Assembly (NCBI RefSeq): GCF_003443895.1
Contig: NZ_QQOA01000004.1
Location: 62,001-126,000 of the forward strand
Source: Paraburkholderia phosphatilytica
GTDB taxonomy: Bacteria > Pseudomonadota > Gammaproteobacteria > Burkholderiales > Burkholderiaceae
Length of the DNA: 64,000 bases
Direction of reading: 5' to 3'
Made by a program: the position numbers and the translations under genes. Below, in pieces: positions 35,801 to 46,060 of this stretch (the first letter of the stretch is position 1; every line of letters begins with the position of its first letter). The notes beneath the pieces were generated by a model, which was not told the DNA's origin, did no database searches, and saw nothing but the letters and a program-made list of their open reading frames with translations.

Positions 35801-37054
35801 TTACGCGCGGTCGAGCTCGTCGAAGTGGATATGCCCGCCCTTCATCACGAGCGGAATGTGCTCGCCCTGCCCGCGCAGACAGTCGACCGATTTCAGCGGA
35901 TCGCCGTCGACCACCAGCACGTCCGCGTACGCGCCCTCGGCGAGCCGCCCGAGCTTGCCCGTCATGCCGAGCACCTCGGCGCCGACCAGCGTCGCGCTCG
36001 CGATCACTTCGGCCGGCGACAGCACCTGCGCGCGGATGCGGAACTCGTCGCTCTGCAGCCGCTGCGCTTCGCCGAGCAGATCGGTGCCGAAGCCCATCCG
36101 CACGCCCGCGCGCTTCAGGATTTCGAGCGAGCGCAAGCCCGCTTCGTGCACGTCGGCGACCTTGGCGATGCTCGGCTCGGGGAGACCGTACTTCGCGCCT
36201 TCGCTGGCCAACGCGTCGTAGGTCACGAGCGTCGGCACGACGAACGCATCGTGTTTCGCGACGAGACTCGCGGTGGCGTCGTCGATCAGGTTGCCGTGCT
36301 CGATGGTTCGGACACCGCACTTGATTGCGCGCGCGATCGCTTCGGCCGTGTACGCATGCGCGAGCACGTAGGTCTGACGCGCCCGCGCTTCTTCGACGAT
36401 CGCGCGGATCTCGTCTTCCGAATAGCCCCACGCGGCGACCGGATCGGTAGGCGATGCGACGCCGCCCGACGCCATGATCTTGATCTGGTCCGCGCCCATC
36501 TGCAGCTCTTCGCGGACCGCGCGCCGCACCTCGTCGACGCCGTCGGCCACGCGGCCCAGCGCGCCGACGCGCACGCAGCAGCCGCATGGCGCATCCGGCG
36601 GCATGAAGTCGTTGCGGGCGCGGATGTCGGCGTGACCGCCCGTCTGGCTCAGCGCGCGGCCCGACACGAACATCCGCGGGCCCTCGGCGAGCCCGGTTTC
36701 GACCGCCTGCTTGAATGGATAGCCGGCGCCGCCCGCGTCGCGGATCGTCGTGAAGCCGCGCCGCAGCATCGCGCGCATCAGCGGCACGGCGCGCAACGTG
36801 ACGAGCACGTTGGGCATCGTCGCGACGCGCGGCAGGTTGAATTCGATTGCGACCACATGCACGTGCAGGTCGATCAGGCCGGGCATGATCGTCTTGCCCT
36901 TGAGGTCGATCACGCGCGCGCTGTCGCTGCGTATCGGGCGGTCGGAGACTTCGCGGATCGTGCTGCCTTCCACGAGCACGTCGTGGCCGGGCAGCAGACT
37001 GTCAGGTTGCGTGGGATCGAGCAAGGCACCGTTGCGGAACAGCACGGAGTTCAT
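35801..37054 (-). CDS. Metal-dependent amidohydrolase (prolidase/imidazolonepropionase-like)
   Basis: A 417-residue enzyme of the amidohydrolase superfamily. The metal ligands are visible: LIDLHVHV near residue 66, QIKIMASGG with the lysine that is carbamylated in this class, LAHAYT and TIEHGNLID with the two histidines and GFGTDL with the catalytic aspartate. The composite beta-sandwich at both ends (MPGLIDL and LVVDGDPL) is typical. Relatives include Xaa-Pro dipeptidases and aryldialkyl-type hydrolases. The start ATG 37054 has a perfect AGGAGG at 7-base spacing. An MFS transporter follows, suggesting uptake and hydrolysis of one substrate. Confidence 0.9.
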   Translation of the reverse strand: MNSVLFRNGALLDPTQPDSLLPGHDVLVEGSTIREVSDRPIRSDSARVIDLKGKTIMPGLIDLHVHVVAIEFNLPRVATMPNVLVTLRAVPLMRAMLRRGFTTIRDAGGAGYPFKQAVETGLAEGPRMFVSGRALSQTGGHADIRARNDFMPPDAPCGCCVRVGALGRVADGVDEVRRAVREELQMGADQIKIMASGGVASPTDPVAAWGYSEDEIRAIVEEARARQTYVLAHAYTAEAIARAIKCGVRTIEHGNLIDDATASLVAKHDAFVVPTLVTYDALASEGAKYGLPEPSIAKVADVHEAGLRSLEILKRAGVRMGFGTDLLGEAQRLQSDEFRIRAQVLSPAEVIASATLVGAEVLGMTGKLGRLAEGAYADVLVVDGDPLKSVDCLRGQGEHIPLVMKGGHIHFDELDRA

Positions 37055-37223
37055 CGTGATCCTCCTGAAAGAAGCGTCGCGTGCAACTGGAACTTCGCGG
37101 ACGCGACTGCTAATAATAAGCTTCGAAGGCCGCATGTCGACATGCGCGACAAAAATGGCCGCGCCGCCGGGCGCGATGCCCGGCACCAGCGACGCACCAG
37201 CAAGGCACAAGCGAGGCACGACG

Positions 37224-38480
37224 ATGACATTCAGGATTCTGTCGCTCGACGGCGGCGGCACCTGGGCGCTGATTCAGGTCAAGGCGCTGCAGAAGCTCTA
37301 CGGCGCCGAGGCGCGCGGGCTCGACGTGCTCGCGCGCTTCGACCTCGTGGCCGCGAATTCGGGCGGCGCGATCGTGCTGGGCGGCCTGCTTGCCGGCATG
37401 ACGCTCGGGGAACTGCTCGCGCTGTTCGAAAGCCGGAAAACGCGTCGCGCGATCTTTCATGACGTGGACGATATTGCCGATCCGGTCCGCGAGGCCGAGA
37501 AGCTGCTTGGCATCGGCGCGCGTTTTTCGACGAAGGCCAAGCTGAAGGCGATCAGGAATGTGCTCGGGCCGCTCGGCGACGTGACGCTCGATGCATTGCA
37601 GGCCGCGATACCGGGCACGCCGTTGCCGCGCATCCTGATTCCCGCGTTCGACTACGACCTGCATCGCGCGACGCTGTTTCGCTCCGACCTCGCGTCGCTG
37701 TCGACCGGCGGACAGAGCGACAGCGCGCCGACGCTGGCGGATGCGATCCATGCTTCATCGACGGCGCCGGTTCATTATTTCGATGCGCCCGCTACGGTCG
37801 TCTATGGCAAGCCGCCGCAGAAGCGACGGTTCTGGGATGGCGCAATCGGCGGCTACGACAACCCCGTGCTCGCCGCGGTGATCGAAGCATGCGGCAACGC
37901 GACGCGCTATCAGAGTCCGCTCGACGCGCTGCAGATCCTCAGCATCGGCACCGGCGGCACGCATCTGCCGCTCGCGGGCGGTCATCCCGCGCAATGGCCG
38001 GTGCTGGTTGCGCGTCAGCAGAAGCCGGGCGCGATCCGCGATGCCGAACTGATCGCAACGAGTATCCTCGACGATCCGCCCGATGCCGCCACCTTCGATA
38101 CGTACGTGCTGCTCGGACAGTCGCTGGTACGCGCCGAGGCGCGCAAGGCGATGCGCAACAGCCGCTTCGTGCGGATGAACCCGATGCTGCAGCCGTCGCT
38201 GGATCACACGACGCAGACGTGGGTGCTAACAGGCAGCGATGCAGGCCCGGTGCTCACGCAGAAGGAGTTCAAATGGCTGCTCAAGCGCGATCTCGCGGCG
38301 CTCGCGCAACGTGATGTCGAGCGGATCGGGAAGCTGTGCGAATCGTGGTTCGCGGGGAATATCGCGAATCAGCCGATCATCGCTAATGCCGACCTGGAGT
38401 GCGTGCTGGGGCATGCGACTTTCGCCGATGCGTTGCACGCGTGGGAGGGTCTGTGTGGGGAGAAGGCTGTGGGCGGGTGA
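37224..38480 (+). CDS. Patatin-like phospholipase
   Basis: A predicted lipid acyl hydrolase of 418 residues. It begins RILSLDGGGTWALIQ, the oxyanion-hole glycine motif. The nucleophile elbow reads VAANSGGAIV with Ser46, so the usual GxSxG is ANSGG. The dyad aspartate is in FWDGAIGG (about Asp205). The C-terminal half has no clear domain. I chose ATG 37224, with GAGG at 7-base spacing; longer in-frame starts lie antisense to the amidohydrolase. It is single and divergent from the amidohydrolase, with no nucleotidyltransferase beside it, so a CBASS-type effector role is not supported. Confidence 0.9.
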   Translation: MTFRILSLDGGGTWALIQVKALQKLYGAEARGLDVLARFDLVAANSGGAIVLGGLLAGMTLGELLALFESRKTRRAIFHDVDDIADPVREAEKLLGIGARFSTKAKLKAIRNVLGPLGDVTLDALQAAIPGTPLPRILIPAFDYDLHRATLFRSDLASLSTGGQSDSAPTLADAIHASSTAPVHYFDAPATVVYGKPPQKRRFWDGAIGGYDNPVLAAVIEACGNATRYQSPLDALQILSIGTGGTHLPLAGGHPAQWPVLVARQQKPGAIRDAELIATSILDDPPDAATFDTYVLLGQSLVRAEARKAMRNSRFVRMNPMLQPSLDHTTQTWVLTGSDAGPVLTQKEFKWLLKRDLAALAQRDVERIGKLCESWFAGNIANQPIIANADLECVLGHATFADALHAWEGLCGEKAVGG

Positions 38481-38515
38481 TGCGCCAGCATGCGGCAAAC
38501 GCCGAGCCCAAAAGC

Positions 38516-38547
38516 AAAAACCCTGTAGACCTTTGGGATCTACAGGG
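38516..38547 (-). terminator. Intrinsic terminator of tRNA-Ser(CGA)
   Basis: On the minus strand CCCTGTAGA pairs with TCTACAGGG around a 9-base loop, followed by five T residues. It begins 12 bases after the tRNA. Confidence 0.85.
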
Positions 38548-38558
38548 CTTGCATGTTC

Positions 38559-38649
38559 TGGCGGAAAGGGTGGGATTCGAACCCACGGTACAGCATAACT
38601 GTACACCGGATTTCGAGTCCGGCGCATTCGACCTCTCTGCCACCTTTCC
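38559..38649 (-). tRNA. tRNA-Ser (anticodon CGA)
   Basis: A 91-nt class II tRNA with acceptor GGAAAGG/CCTTTCC, encoded CCA, a long variable arm (TGTACAG/CTGTAC stem) and anticodon loop CTCGAAA, reading UCG. It lies 176 bp downstream of serS on the same strand, next to the gene for its own synthetase. Confidence 0.97.
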
Positions 38650-38825
38650 AGCTTGTCCCGAAGCGACTGTGGCGGGTTGAAGTTGACCACTCCGCACGTT
38701 CTGCTTCTTCGCTTGCCCAGCAGGCCGCTGCTTGGCAAGACGAAGATTATAGAACAGATGAGCCGCGTTCTCCAAGCATTTTTCGTCGCGAACAAACCAT
38801 GCTGGGCAGCGGCGCGTTGAGCGCG

Positions 38826-40157
<1,332 letters not shown>

Positions 40158-40239
40158 CTAGCGCACCGGCGTGGCGGTCCGACAGCCGGGCCGAATGGCC
40201 CGCGGCCCGACCGCCGCCGCGCGAAACGCGCCGCCGGCG

Positions 40240-41550
40240 CTACTTCTTGCCCTTGTTCTCCGCGCGCCACTGCGCGTCGAGTTCGGCGAGCCGCGAGAGC
40301 TTCTCGCCGATCTTGCCTTCGAGCCCGCGCGGCGTCGGCTGGTACCAGTGCGGTTCGCGCATGCCGTCCGGCAGATAGGTCTCGCCGGCCGCGTACGCAT
40401 CGGGTTCGTCGTGCGCGTAGCGGTACTCGTGGCCGTAGCCGAGTTCCTTCATCAGCTTCGTCGGCGCATTGCGCAGATGGATCGGCACCGCGCGCGACTG
40501 GTCCTTGCCGACGAAGCGCCGCGCTTCGTTATAGGCCATATAGCCGGCGTTCGACTTCGGCGCGATCGCGAGATAGATCAGCGCCTGCGCGAGCGCCAGC
40601 TCGCCTTCCGGCGTACCGAGCCGCTCATACGTTTCGGCGGCATCGAGCGTGATTCGCGCCGCGCGCGGGTCCGCGAGGCCGATGTCCTCCCACGCCATCC
40701 GCACGATGCGGCGCGCCAGATAACGCGGGTCCGCGCCGCCGTCGAGCATCCGGCAGAACCAGTACAGCGCGCCATCCGGATTGCTGCCGCGCACGGACTT
40801 GTGCAACGCGCTGATCTGGTCGTAGAACGCGTCGCCGCCCTTGTCGAAGCGGCGCAGGTTTTCGGCGAGCGCACTGCCGAGCAGCGCGCCGTCGATCTCC
40901 GTCGTCTTCTGCTGCGCGGCCGCGCGCGCAACGATCTCCAGGTTGTTCAGGAGCTTGCGGCCGTCGCCGTCGGCGGAACCGATCAGCGCGTCGCGTGCTT
41001 CGTCGGTGAAAGTCAGGCCGCCCAGCTCCTGCTGCGCGCGGTCGAGCAGTTCGCGCTGTTCGTCGGTATCGAGACTCTTCAGCACGTACACCGCCGCACG
41101 CGACAGCAACGCGCTGTTCACCTCGAACGACGGGTTCTCGGTGGTCGCGCCGATGAACACGAACAGGCCCGACTCCACGTGCGGGAGGAATGCGTCCTGC
41201 TGGCTTTTGTTGAAGCGATGCACCTCGTCGACGAAGACGAGCGTCTGATGCCCGTTCGCGCGATGGATCTGCGCGGTCTCGACGGCCTCGCGAATATCCT
41301 TCACGCCCGACAGCACCGCCGACAGCGCGATGAACTGCGCGCTGAACGCGTCCGCCATCAGCCGCGCGAGCGTCGTCTTGCCGACGCCCGGCGGGCCCCA
41401 CAGGATCATCGAGTGCGCCTCGCCGGACTCGAACGCGACGCGCAGCGGCTTGTTCGGCCCGAGCAGATGCTTCTGCCCGATCACTTCATCGATGGTGCGC
41501 GGCCGCAGGCGCTCGGCGAGCGGGACATTGGCGCGGGTTTCTTCGAACAT
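40240..41550 (-). CDS. rarA: Replication-associated recombination protein A (MgsA/RarA AAA+ ATPase)
   Basis: A clamp-loader-like ATPase acting at stalled replication forks. The 436-residue product has Walker A WGPPGVGKTT (residues 51-60), Walker B VFVDEVHRF, sensor 1 GATTENPSFE, and the C-terminal tetramerisation and MgsA domain with RMAWEDIGLADP and MAYNEARR. The gene order towards serS is conserved; towards lolA it is broken by three inserted genes. Confidence 0.97.
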   Translation of the reverse strand: MFEETRANVPLAERLRPRTIDEVIGQKHLLGPNKPLRVAFESGEAHSMILWGPPGVGKTTLARLMADAFSAQFIALSAVLSGVKDIREAVETAQIHRANGHQTLVFVDEVHRFNKSQQDAFLPHVESGLFVFIGATTENPSFEVNSALLSRAAVYVLKSLDTDEQRELLDRAQQELGGLTFTDEARDALIGSADGDGRKLLNNLEIVARAAAQQKTTEIDGALLGSALAENLRRFDKGGDAFYDQISALHKSVRGSNPDGALYWFCRMLDGGADPRYLARRIVRMAWEDIGLADPRAARITLDAAETYERLGTPEGELALAQALIYLAIAPKSNAGYMAYNEARRFVGKDQSRAVPIHLRNAPTKLMKELGYGHEYRYAHDEPDAYAAGETYLPDGMREPHWYQPTPRGLEGKIGEKLSRLAELDAQWRAENKGKK

Positions 41551-41747
41551 GGCGTTTTAGAGATAATCTCGGCTTTCTGCTGTTTGCGGCATGCGGACTG
41601 CGGGCTGACTTCGGGTGAAGCGCCCGCGCGACGGGCCGGACCCGCCGCCGGAATCCAGCATTATGACAGCCGGCGCCTCCGCCCACCGGCCGCCGCACGC
41701 CGCGAAGCAGCCAGACCACGACCCGCCACAGAGAGGACACCATCCCA

Positions 41748-43112
41748 ATGGCCATCGATACATCCGGCCCGACGCCACCGAACGCTCAAGCCGCCCAGCA
41801 GTCGACTGCCCCCGCCGACAACGCCGGCTCGACCTACGCACCGCTCGCCCCCGTGCCGGCCGCGCGCCAAGCGTTTCGCACCATCGACGCGTTCGCGCTC
41901 TGGTTCTCGCTCGGCATCGGCCTGCTGGTCGCGCAGGCGGGCGCGCTGCTCGTGCCCGGCCTGTCGCTGCCGAACGCGCTCGCCGCGATCGTGATCGGCA
42001 GTGTGGTGGGCGTCGTGCTGCTCGCGCTCGCCGGCGTGATCGGCACGGACACCGGGCTCGCGGCGATGTCGTCGCTGCGTCCGACGCTCGGCATCCGCGG
42101 CGTCACGATTCCCGCGGTGCTGAACGCGATCCAGCTGATCGGCTGGGGCTCGTTCGAGATCATCGTGATGCGCGATTCCGCCGATGCGCTCGCGAAGCAG
42201 GCGTTCGGCTTCTCGATGCCGCTCATCTGGACGGTCCTGTTCGGCATCCTCGCGACGCTGCTTGCGATCAGCGGCCCGCTCTCCTTCGTGCGGCGCTTCC
42301 TGCGCACCTGGGGCATCTGGATTCTGCTGGCGGGCGCGGCGTGGCTGTCGTGGTCGCTGCTCGCGCATTACGACCTGGGCGCGCTGATGCATCGCGCGGG
42401 CACCGGCGAGATGACGTTCGGCAGCGCGATCGATCTGGTGGTGGCGATGCCGCTGTCGTGGCTGCCGCTGATCGCCGACTACACGCGCTTCAGCCGCCGT
42501 CCCGGCGACACGTTCCGCGGCACGCTGCTCGGCTTCGGCATCGCGAACGTCTGGTTCTACGCGCTGGGTGCGGTGTATGGGCTGGCCGCGGGCGGCGGCG
42601 ATGCGCTCCTGACTACCGCGCTCGCGAAAGCCGGCGGCGGTCTCGCGCTGCTGCTCGTGCTGATCGACGAGATCGACAACGCGTTCGCCGACATCCACTC
42701 GGCCGCGGTGTCGACGGGCACGTTCTGGCAGCGCGGCTCGGTGCCGCTGCTGTCGGCGGCGTTTGGCGCGCTGTGCACGCTGATCGCGCTCGTCGTCGCG
42801 ATGGGCAAGTACGAGAACTTCCTGCTACTGATCGGCTCGGTGTTCGCGCCGCTGTTCGGCGTCGTGCTCGCGGATCACTTCATCGTGCGCCGCCGTCGTA
42901 TCGACGTCGACGCGCTCGCCGATCCGCGCGGGCGCTATGGTTTCTCCGGCGGCTGGCATCTGAGCGCGTTCTTTGCGTGGGCGATCGGCATCGCCGCGTA
43001 CCAGGCGATCAATACGTGGCTGCCGAATCTCGGCGCGACGCTGCCGTCGCTCGCGATCGGCGCGGTGTGCTATCTGGTGCTGGTGTCGGCGCGCAGAACG
43101 GCTTACGCGTGA
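41748..43112 (+). CDS. NCS1-family transporter (cytosine/purine/HMP permease type)
   Basis: A 454-residue inner-membrane symporter with 12 predicted helices. Features of nucleobase-cation-symport-1 proteins are present: the FSLGIGLLVAQAGALLVPG helix 1, GWGSFEIIVMR, LSWLPLIADYTRF and DEIDNAFADIHSAAVS. It resembles the CytX branch, proposed to import hydroxymethylpyrimidine, but I see no thiamine riboswitch upstream. It converges on the guanidinobutyrase gene (the coding ends overlap by 10 bases) and a LysR gene follows. The same trio occurs at the gbu locus of Pseudomonas aeruginosa, so a guanidino compound is a possible substrate. Confidence 0.88.
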   Translation: MAIDTSGPTPPNAQAAQQSTAPADNAGSTYAPLAPVPAARQAFRTIDAFALWFSLGIGLLVAQAGALLVPGLSLPNALAAIVIGSVVGVVLLALAGVIGTDTGLAAMSSLRPTLGIRGVTIPAVLNAIQLIGWGSFEIIVMRDSADALAKQAFGFSMPLIWTVLFGILATLLAISGPLSFVRRFLRTWGIWILLAGAAWLSWSLLAHYDLGALMHRAGTGEMTFGSAIDLVVAMPLSWLPLIADYTRFSRRPGDTFRGTLLGFGIANVWFYALGAVYGLAAGGGDALLTTALAKAGGGLALLLVLIDEIDNAFADIHSAAVSTGTFWQRGSVPLLSAAFGALCTLIALVVAMGKYENFLLLIGSVFAPLFGVVLADHFIVRRRRIDVDALADPRGRYGFSGGWHLSAFFAWAIGIAAYQAINTWLPNLGATLPSLAIGAVCYLVLVSARRTAYA

Positions 43113-44113
43113 CGCGTCGCCGCCCGATATTCGACGCCCGGCAGCACGCATAGCAGCTCGAACGCAAGGTTCGCGCCAAGCAGCGCGGTGGTGCCGAACG
43201 GATCGTACGGCGGCGCCACCTCCACCAGATCGCAGCCCACGATATTGAGGCCGCGCGCGCCGCGAATGATCTCGAGCGCCTGCGGCACCGTGAGCCCTGC
43301 GATCTCCGGCGTGCCGGTACCCGGCGCAAAGGCCGGATCGATGCCGTCGATATCGAACGTGATGTAGACCGGGCCGTCGCCCATCCGCTCGCGCACGCGC
43401 GCCATCAGCGGCGCCAGCGACTGGTTCCAGCAAGCCTCCGCCTGCACGACCTCGAAGCCCTGCTCGCGGCACCAGTCGAAGTCTTCGGCCGCGTAGCCGG
43501 TGCCGCGCAGGCCGATCTGCACGACCCGCTCGCAATCCAGCAGACCTTCTTCGACCGCGCGACGAAACGGCGTGCCGTGCGCGATCTTCTCGCCCATCAT
43601 CGTGTCGTTGACGTCGGCGTGCGCGTCGACGTGAATCAGCCCGACCTTGCCGTGCCGACGATGGATCGCGCGCAGGATCGGCAACGCGATCGTGTGATCG
43701 CCGCCCAGCGTGACCGGCTTCGTGCCGTGGCGCAGGATCGCGTCGTACGCGGCTTCGATGCGCGCGATCGAATCGTGCAGGTTGTACGGATTGATCGCGA
43801 CATCGCCGATATCCGCGACGTTCAGCGAATCGAACGGCGCCGCGCGCGTCGCCATGTTGTACGGCCGCAGCAGCACGGACTCGGTGCGAATCTGACGCGG
43901 ACCGAAGCGCGCGCCGGTGCGGTTTGACGTGCCGAGATCGAACGGCACGCCGACGAAACACGCATCGAGCCCCTGCGCCGACGCGACGTGCGGCAGCCGC
44001 ATCATCGTCGCGATGCCGCCGCAGCGAGGCATCGCGTTGCCGGACAACGGCTGCGGGCGCCCGGCGAACTCTGCGTGGGAGTCAGGAGAGACGAACGGAG
44101 TGGGATGATTCAT
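43103..44113 (-). CDS. gbuA: Guanidinobutyrase / agmatinase-family ureohydrolase
   Basis: A binuclear manganese ureohydrolase of 336 residues, releasing urea from a guanidino acid or amine. The metal ligands are in GGDHTI, DAHADVND and FDIDGIDPAFAPGTGTPE. The block MPRCGGIATMMRLPHV with RTESVLLRPYNMATRAAPFDSLNVADIGD is much closer, from memory, to 4-guanidinobutyrase GbuA than to agmatinase SpeB. 4-Guanidinobutyrate arises from arginine, and its product is 4-aminobutyrate. A divergent LysR gene and a nearby transporter match the P. aeruginosa gbu arrangement. The exact substrate is inferred. Confidence 0.85.
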   Translation of the reverse strand: MNHPTPFVSPDSHAEFAGRPQPLSGNAMPRCGGIATMMRLPHVASAQGLDACFVGVPFDLGTSNRTGARFGPRQIRTESVLLRPYNMATRAAPFDSLNVADIGDVAINPYNLHDSIARIEAAYDAILRHGTKPVTLGGDHTIALPILRAIHRRHGKVGLIHVDAHADVNDTMMGEKIAHGTPFRRAVEEGLLDCERVVQIGLRGTGYAAEDFDWCREQGFEVVQAEACWNQSLAPLMARVRERMGDGPVYITFDIDGIDPAFAPGTGTPEIAGLTVPQALEIIRGARGLNIVGCDLVEVAPPYDPFGTTALLGANLAFELLCVLPGVEYRAATRHA

Positions 44114-44288
44114 CGCAGCGGGACAATGATCGAACGTTTCGCGACGGGCCGGTCATCGGTGCCTTGCAAAAGGCCAAAATGCCGGGCGATGAATCATTCT
44201 TGTGCAGCCAACGCCAACATAAAATACCAATGGGCTAAACTTCACATCGATTCCCACCGATGTATTGCCCGACGCCACCCTTATCGCC

Positions 44289-45209
44289 ATGTTCTCGCAG
44301 CTCACCGACCTCGATCTGCGGCTGATCCGCGTGTTCCTTGCGATCGTCGATGCCGGCGGCGTCTCGCCCGCGCAGGCGACGCTCAACGTCGGCCAGTCGA
44401 CCATCAGCACCCAGCTTGCGACGCTCGAAACGCGCCTCGGCTACCGGCTCTGCGAACGCGGCCGCAGCGGCTTCGCGCTGACCGCGCGCGGCGAGCAGTT
44501 CGTCGAGGCGTCGCGCTCGTTGATGTCCGCGATCGACGCGTTCGGCATGCAGGCCCGCAACGTCGGCCGCAAGCTGGTCGGCACACTCGGCATCGGCATG
44601 ATCGGCCACACGCCCGTGGCAGCGAGCGCGCGCATCAGCGAGGCGATCGGCCGCTTTCGCGAGCGCGACGAGTCGGTGCGGTTTGCGGTGTTCGTGCGCT
44701 CGCCGGGCGAACTCGAAGAGCTGCTGCTAAGCGGGCGGATTCAGGTGGGCATCGGCTACTTCTGGCATCGCGTGCCGTCGCTCGAATACACGGAGATTTT
44801 CGCGGAAGAGCAGTTCGCGTACTGCGCGCGCCGGCATCCGCTGTTCGGCAAAGCCGGCAAGATCGCGCCCGCCGAAGCGGCGCAGCACGAATGGGCGTGG
44901 CGCAGCTACCCGCTGCCGGAAGCCGCCAGCTCGACCACGCCGCAGCATGTGACAGCCGTCGCGGACAACATGGAGGCCGTCGCAATGCTCGTGCTGTCGG
45001 GCCATCACCTCGGCTATCTGCCGGGGCACTTCGCCGAACCGTACGTGAAGGAAGGGTTGCTCGCCGCGCTGAACCCGCGGCAGATGCGCTACCGCGTCGC
45101 GTTCCACATGGTTACGCGCGCGCGGCAGCACCGTTCGGATATCGTCGACGCGTTCGTCGACGACATGATGGCCGCGCATGAAACGCGGCGGCCTGACGAG
45201 ATCAATTGA
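44289..45209 (+). CDS. gbuR: LysR-family regulator (GbuR-like)
   Basis: A 306-residue LysR protein. The helix-turn-helix (about residues 20-45, VSPAQATLNVGQSTISTQLATLETRLG) is followed by an effector-binding domain. It is divergent from gbuA with a 175-bp intergenic region. That, and the similarity to the Pseudomonas gbuR/gbuA pair, suggests it activates gbuA in response to guanidinobutyrate. I preferred ATG 44289 (MFSQLTDLDLRLIRVF); a TTG eight codons upstream is possible. The symbol is by context, so treat it as provisional. Confidence 0.85.
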   Translation: MFSQLTDLDLRLIRVFLAIVDAGGVSPAQATLNVGQSTISTQLATLETRLGYRLCERGRSGFALTARGEQFVEASRSLMSAIDAFGMQARNVGRKLVGTLGIGMIGHTPVAASARISEAIGRFRERDESVRFAVFVRSPGELEELLLSGRIQVGIGYFWHRVPSLEYTEIFAEEQFAYCARRHPLFGKAGKIAPAEAAQHEWAWRSYPLPEAASSTTPQHVTAVADNMEAVAMLVLSGHHLGYLPGHFAEPYVKEGLLAALNPRQMRYRVAFHMVTRARQHRSDIVDAFVDDMMAAHETRRPDEIN

Positions 45210-45221
45210 CCCGGCTGCGGA

Positions 45222-45944
45222 TCAACCGCTGATCACGTCGGCGCCCTTCGGCATCGTGAACTTGAACTGATCGGCCGGCATCGGCGGGTTCTTCTGGATG
45301 TTCGAGAACGTCAGGAGCGTCACGTTGCCGAACACGTCGTGCAGTTCCATCGCCTGCAGATTGCCGTCGCGGAAACCGATGCCGACGCGCTGGAACTGCG
45401 TGTCTTTCGCCTTCGGAATCAGTTCGAGCCAGTCGATGCCGTCCTTCACGCCCGCGTCGTGCAGCGTGAAGTTCTTGTCGAGATCGTTGCTGCCGAACAG
45501 GATCGCCGCAGGGCTCGCGCCGAGCGCGTTGCCGAGCTTGCGTTCCGTGACCTGGTTCAGGTCCTTGTCGTACACGTAGAGCGTGTCGCCATCCGCCTGC
45601 AGCAGTTGCTGATACGGCTTCTCGTACGACCAGATGAACTTGCCCGGCCGCGCGAACATGAAGGTGCCGCTCGACGTGCCGGTGGTGGGCAGCGTCGGAA
45701 TCGCGCCGCTCGCACCCTGCGCGGCCTTGGGCGCCTTCACTTCTTTCTGCACGAAGTCGCCGCGCGCCGAATGGACCTGCGCGACGAATGCCTTCAGCTG
45801 CTCGATGCCGCTCGCGTACGCGCTCGACGCGAACATCAGCGATGCGCCGATTACGACGCCCGCGGCCACGACCGCGCGCCGCAGCGCGCCCCCGATGTGA
45901 TTCGAACTGCCCGCACGGGCAGACTGCCCGACGTAGTGCTGCAT
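45222..45944 (-). CDS. lolA: Outer-membrane lipoprotein carrier protein LolA
   Basis: A periplasmic chaperone that ferries lipoproteins from LolCDE to LolB. The 240-residue precursor has an extended N-terminus before a signal peptide ([21 protein letters not shown]). The mature LolA fold has GDFVQKEV, the strand set [20 protein letters not shown] and [15 protein letters not shown] near the end. The insertion after the first strand ([20 protein letters not shown]) is larger than in E. coli, as in other Burkholderia. The start ATG 45944 has GGAG. It lies downstream of ftsK on the same strand. Confidence 0.95.
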   Translation of the reverse strand: MQHYVGQSARAGSSNHIGGALRRAVVAAGVVIGASLMFASSAYASGIEQLKAFVAQVHSARGDFVQKEVKAPKAAQGASGAIPTLPTTGTSSGTFMFARPGKFIWSYEKPYQQLLQADGDTLYVYDKDLNQVTERKLGNALGASPAAILFGSNDLDKNFTLHDAGVKDGIDWLELIPKAKDTQFQRVGIGFRDGNLQAMELHDVFGNVTLLTFSNIQKNPPMPADQFKFTMPKGADVISG

Positions 45945-46060
45945 GAGACTCTCCGTGGATGAAACGACGCGATGGAGGGTGGCCTGCGATTCACGGGCCG
46001 CGCACCGCGACGCGCGGTGCGCTGGCCACATGGGCATGTCGCGGAAACCGCGCGCGATGG

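Noticed and set aside
37224..38480. Patatin as effector of a CBASS defence system
   Set aside because: No cyclic-nucleotide synthase, ubiquitin-like helper or other defence gene is adjacent.
41551..41747. Thiamine riboswitch before the CytX-like transporter
   Set aside because: The conserved CUGAGA and related elements are absent, and the short region is shared with the divergent rarA promoter.
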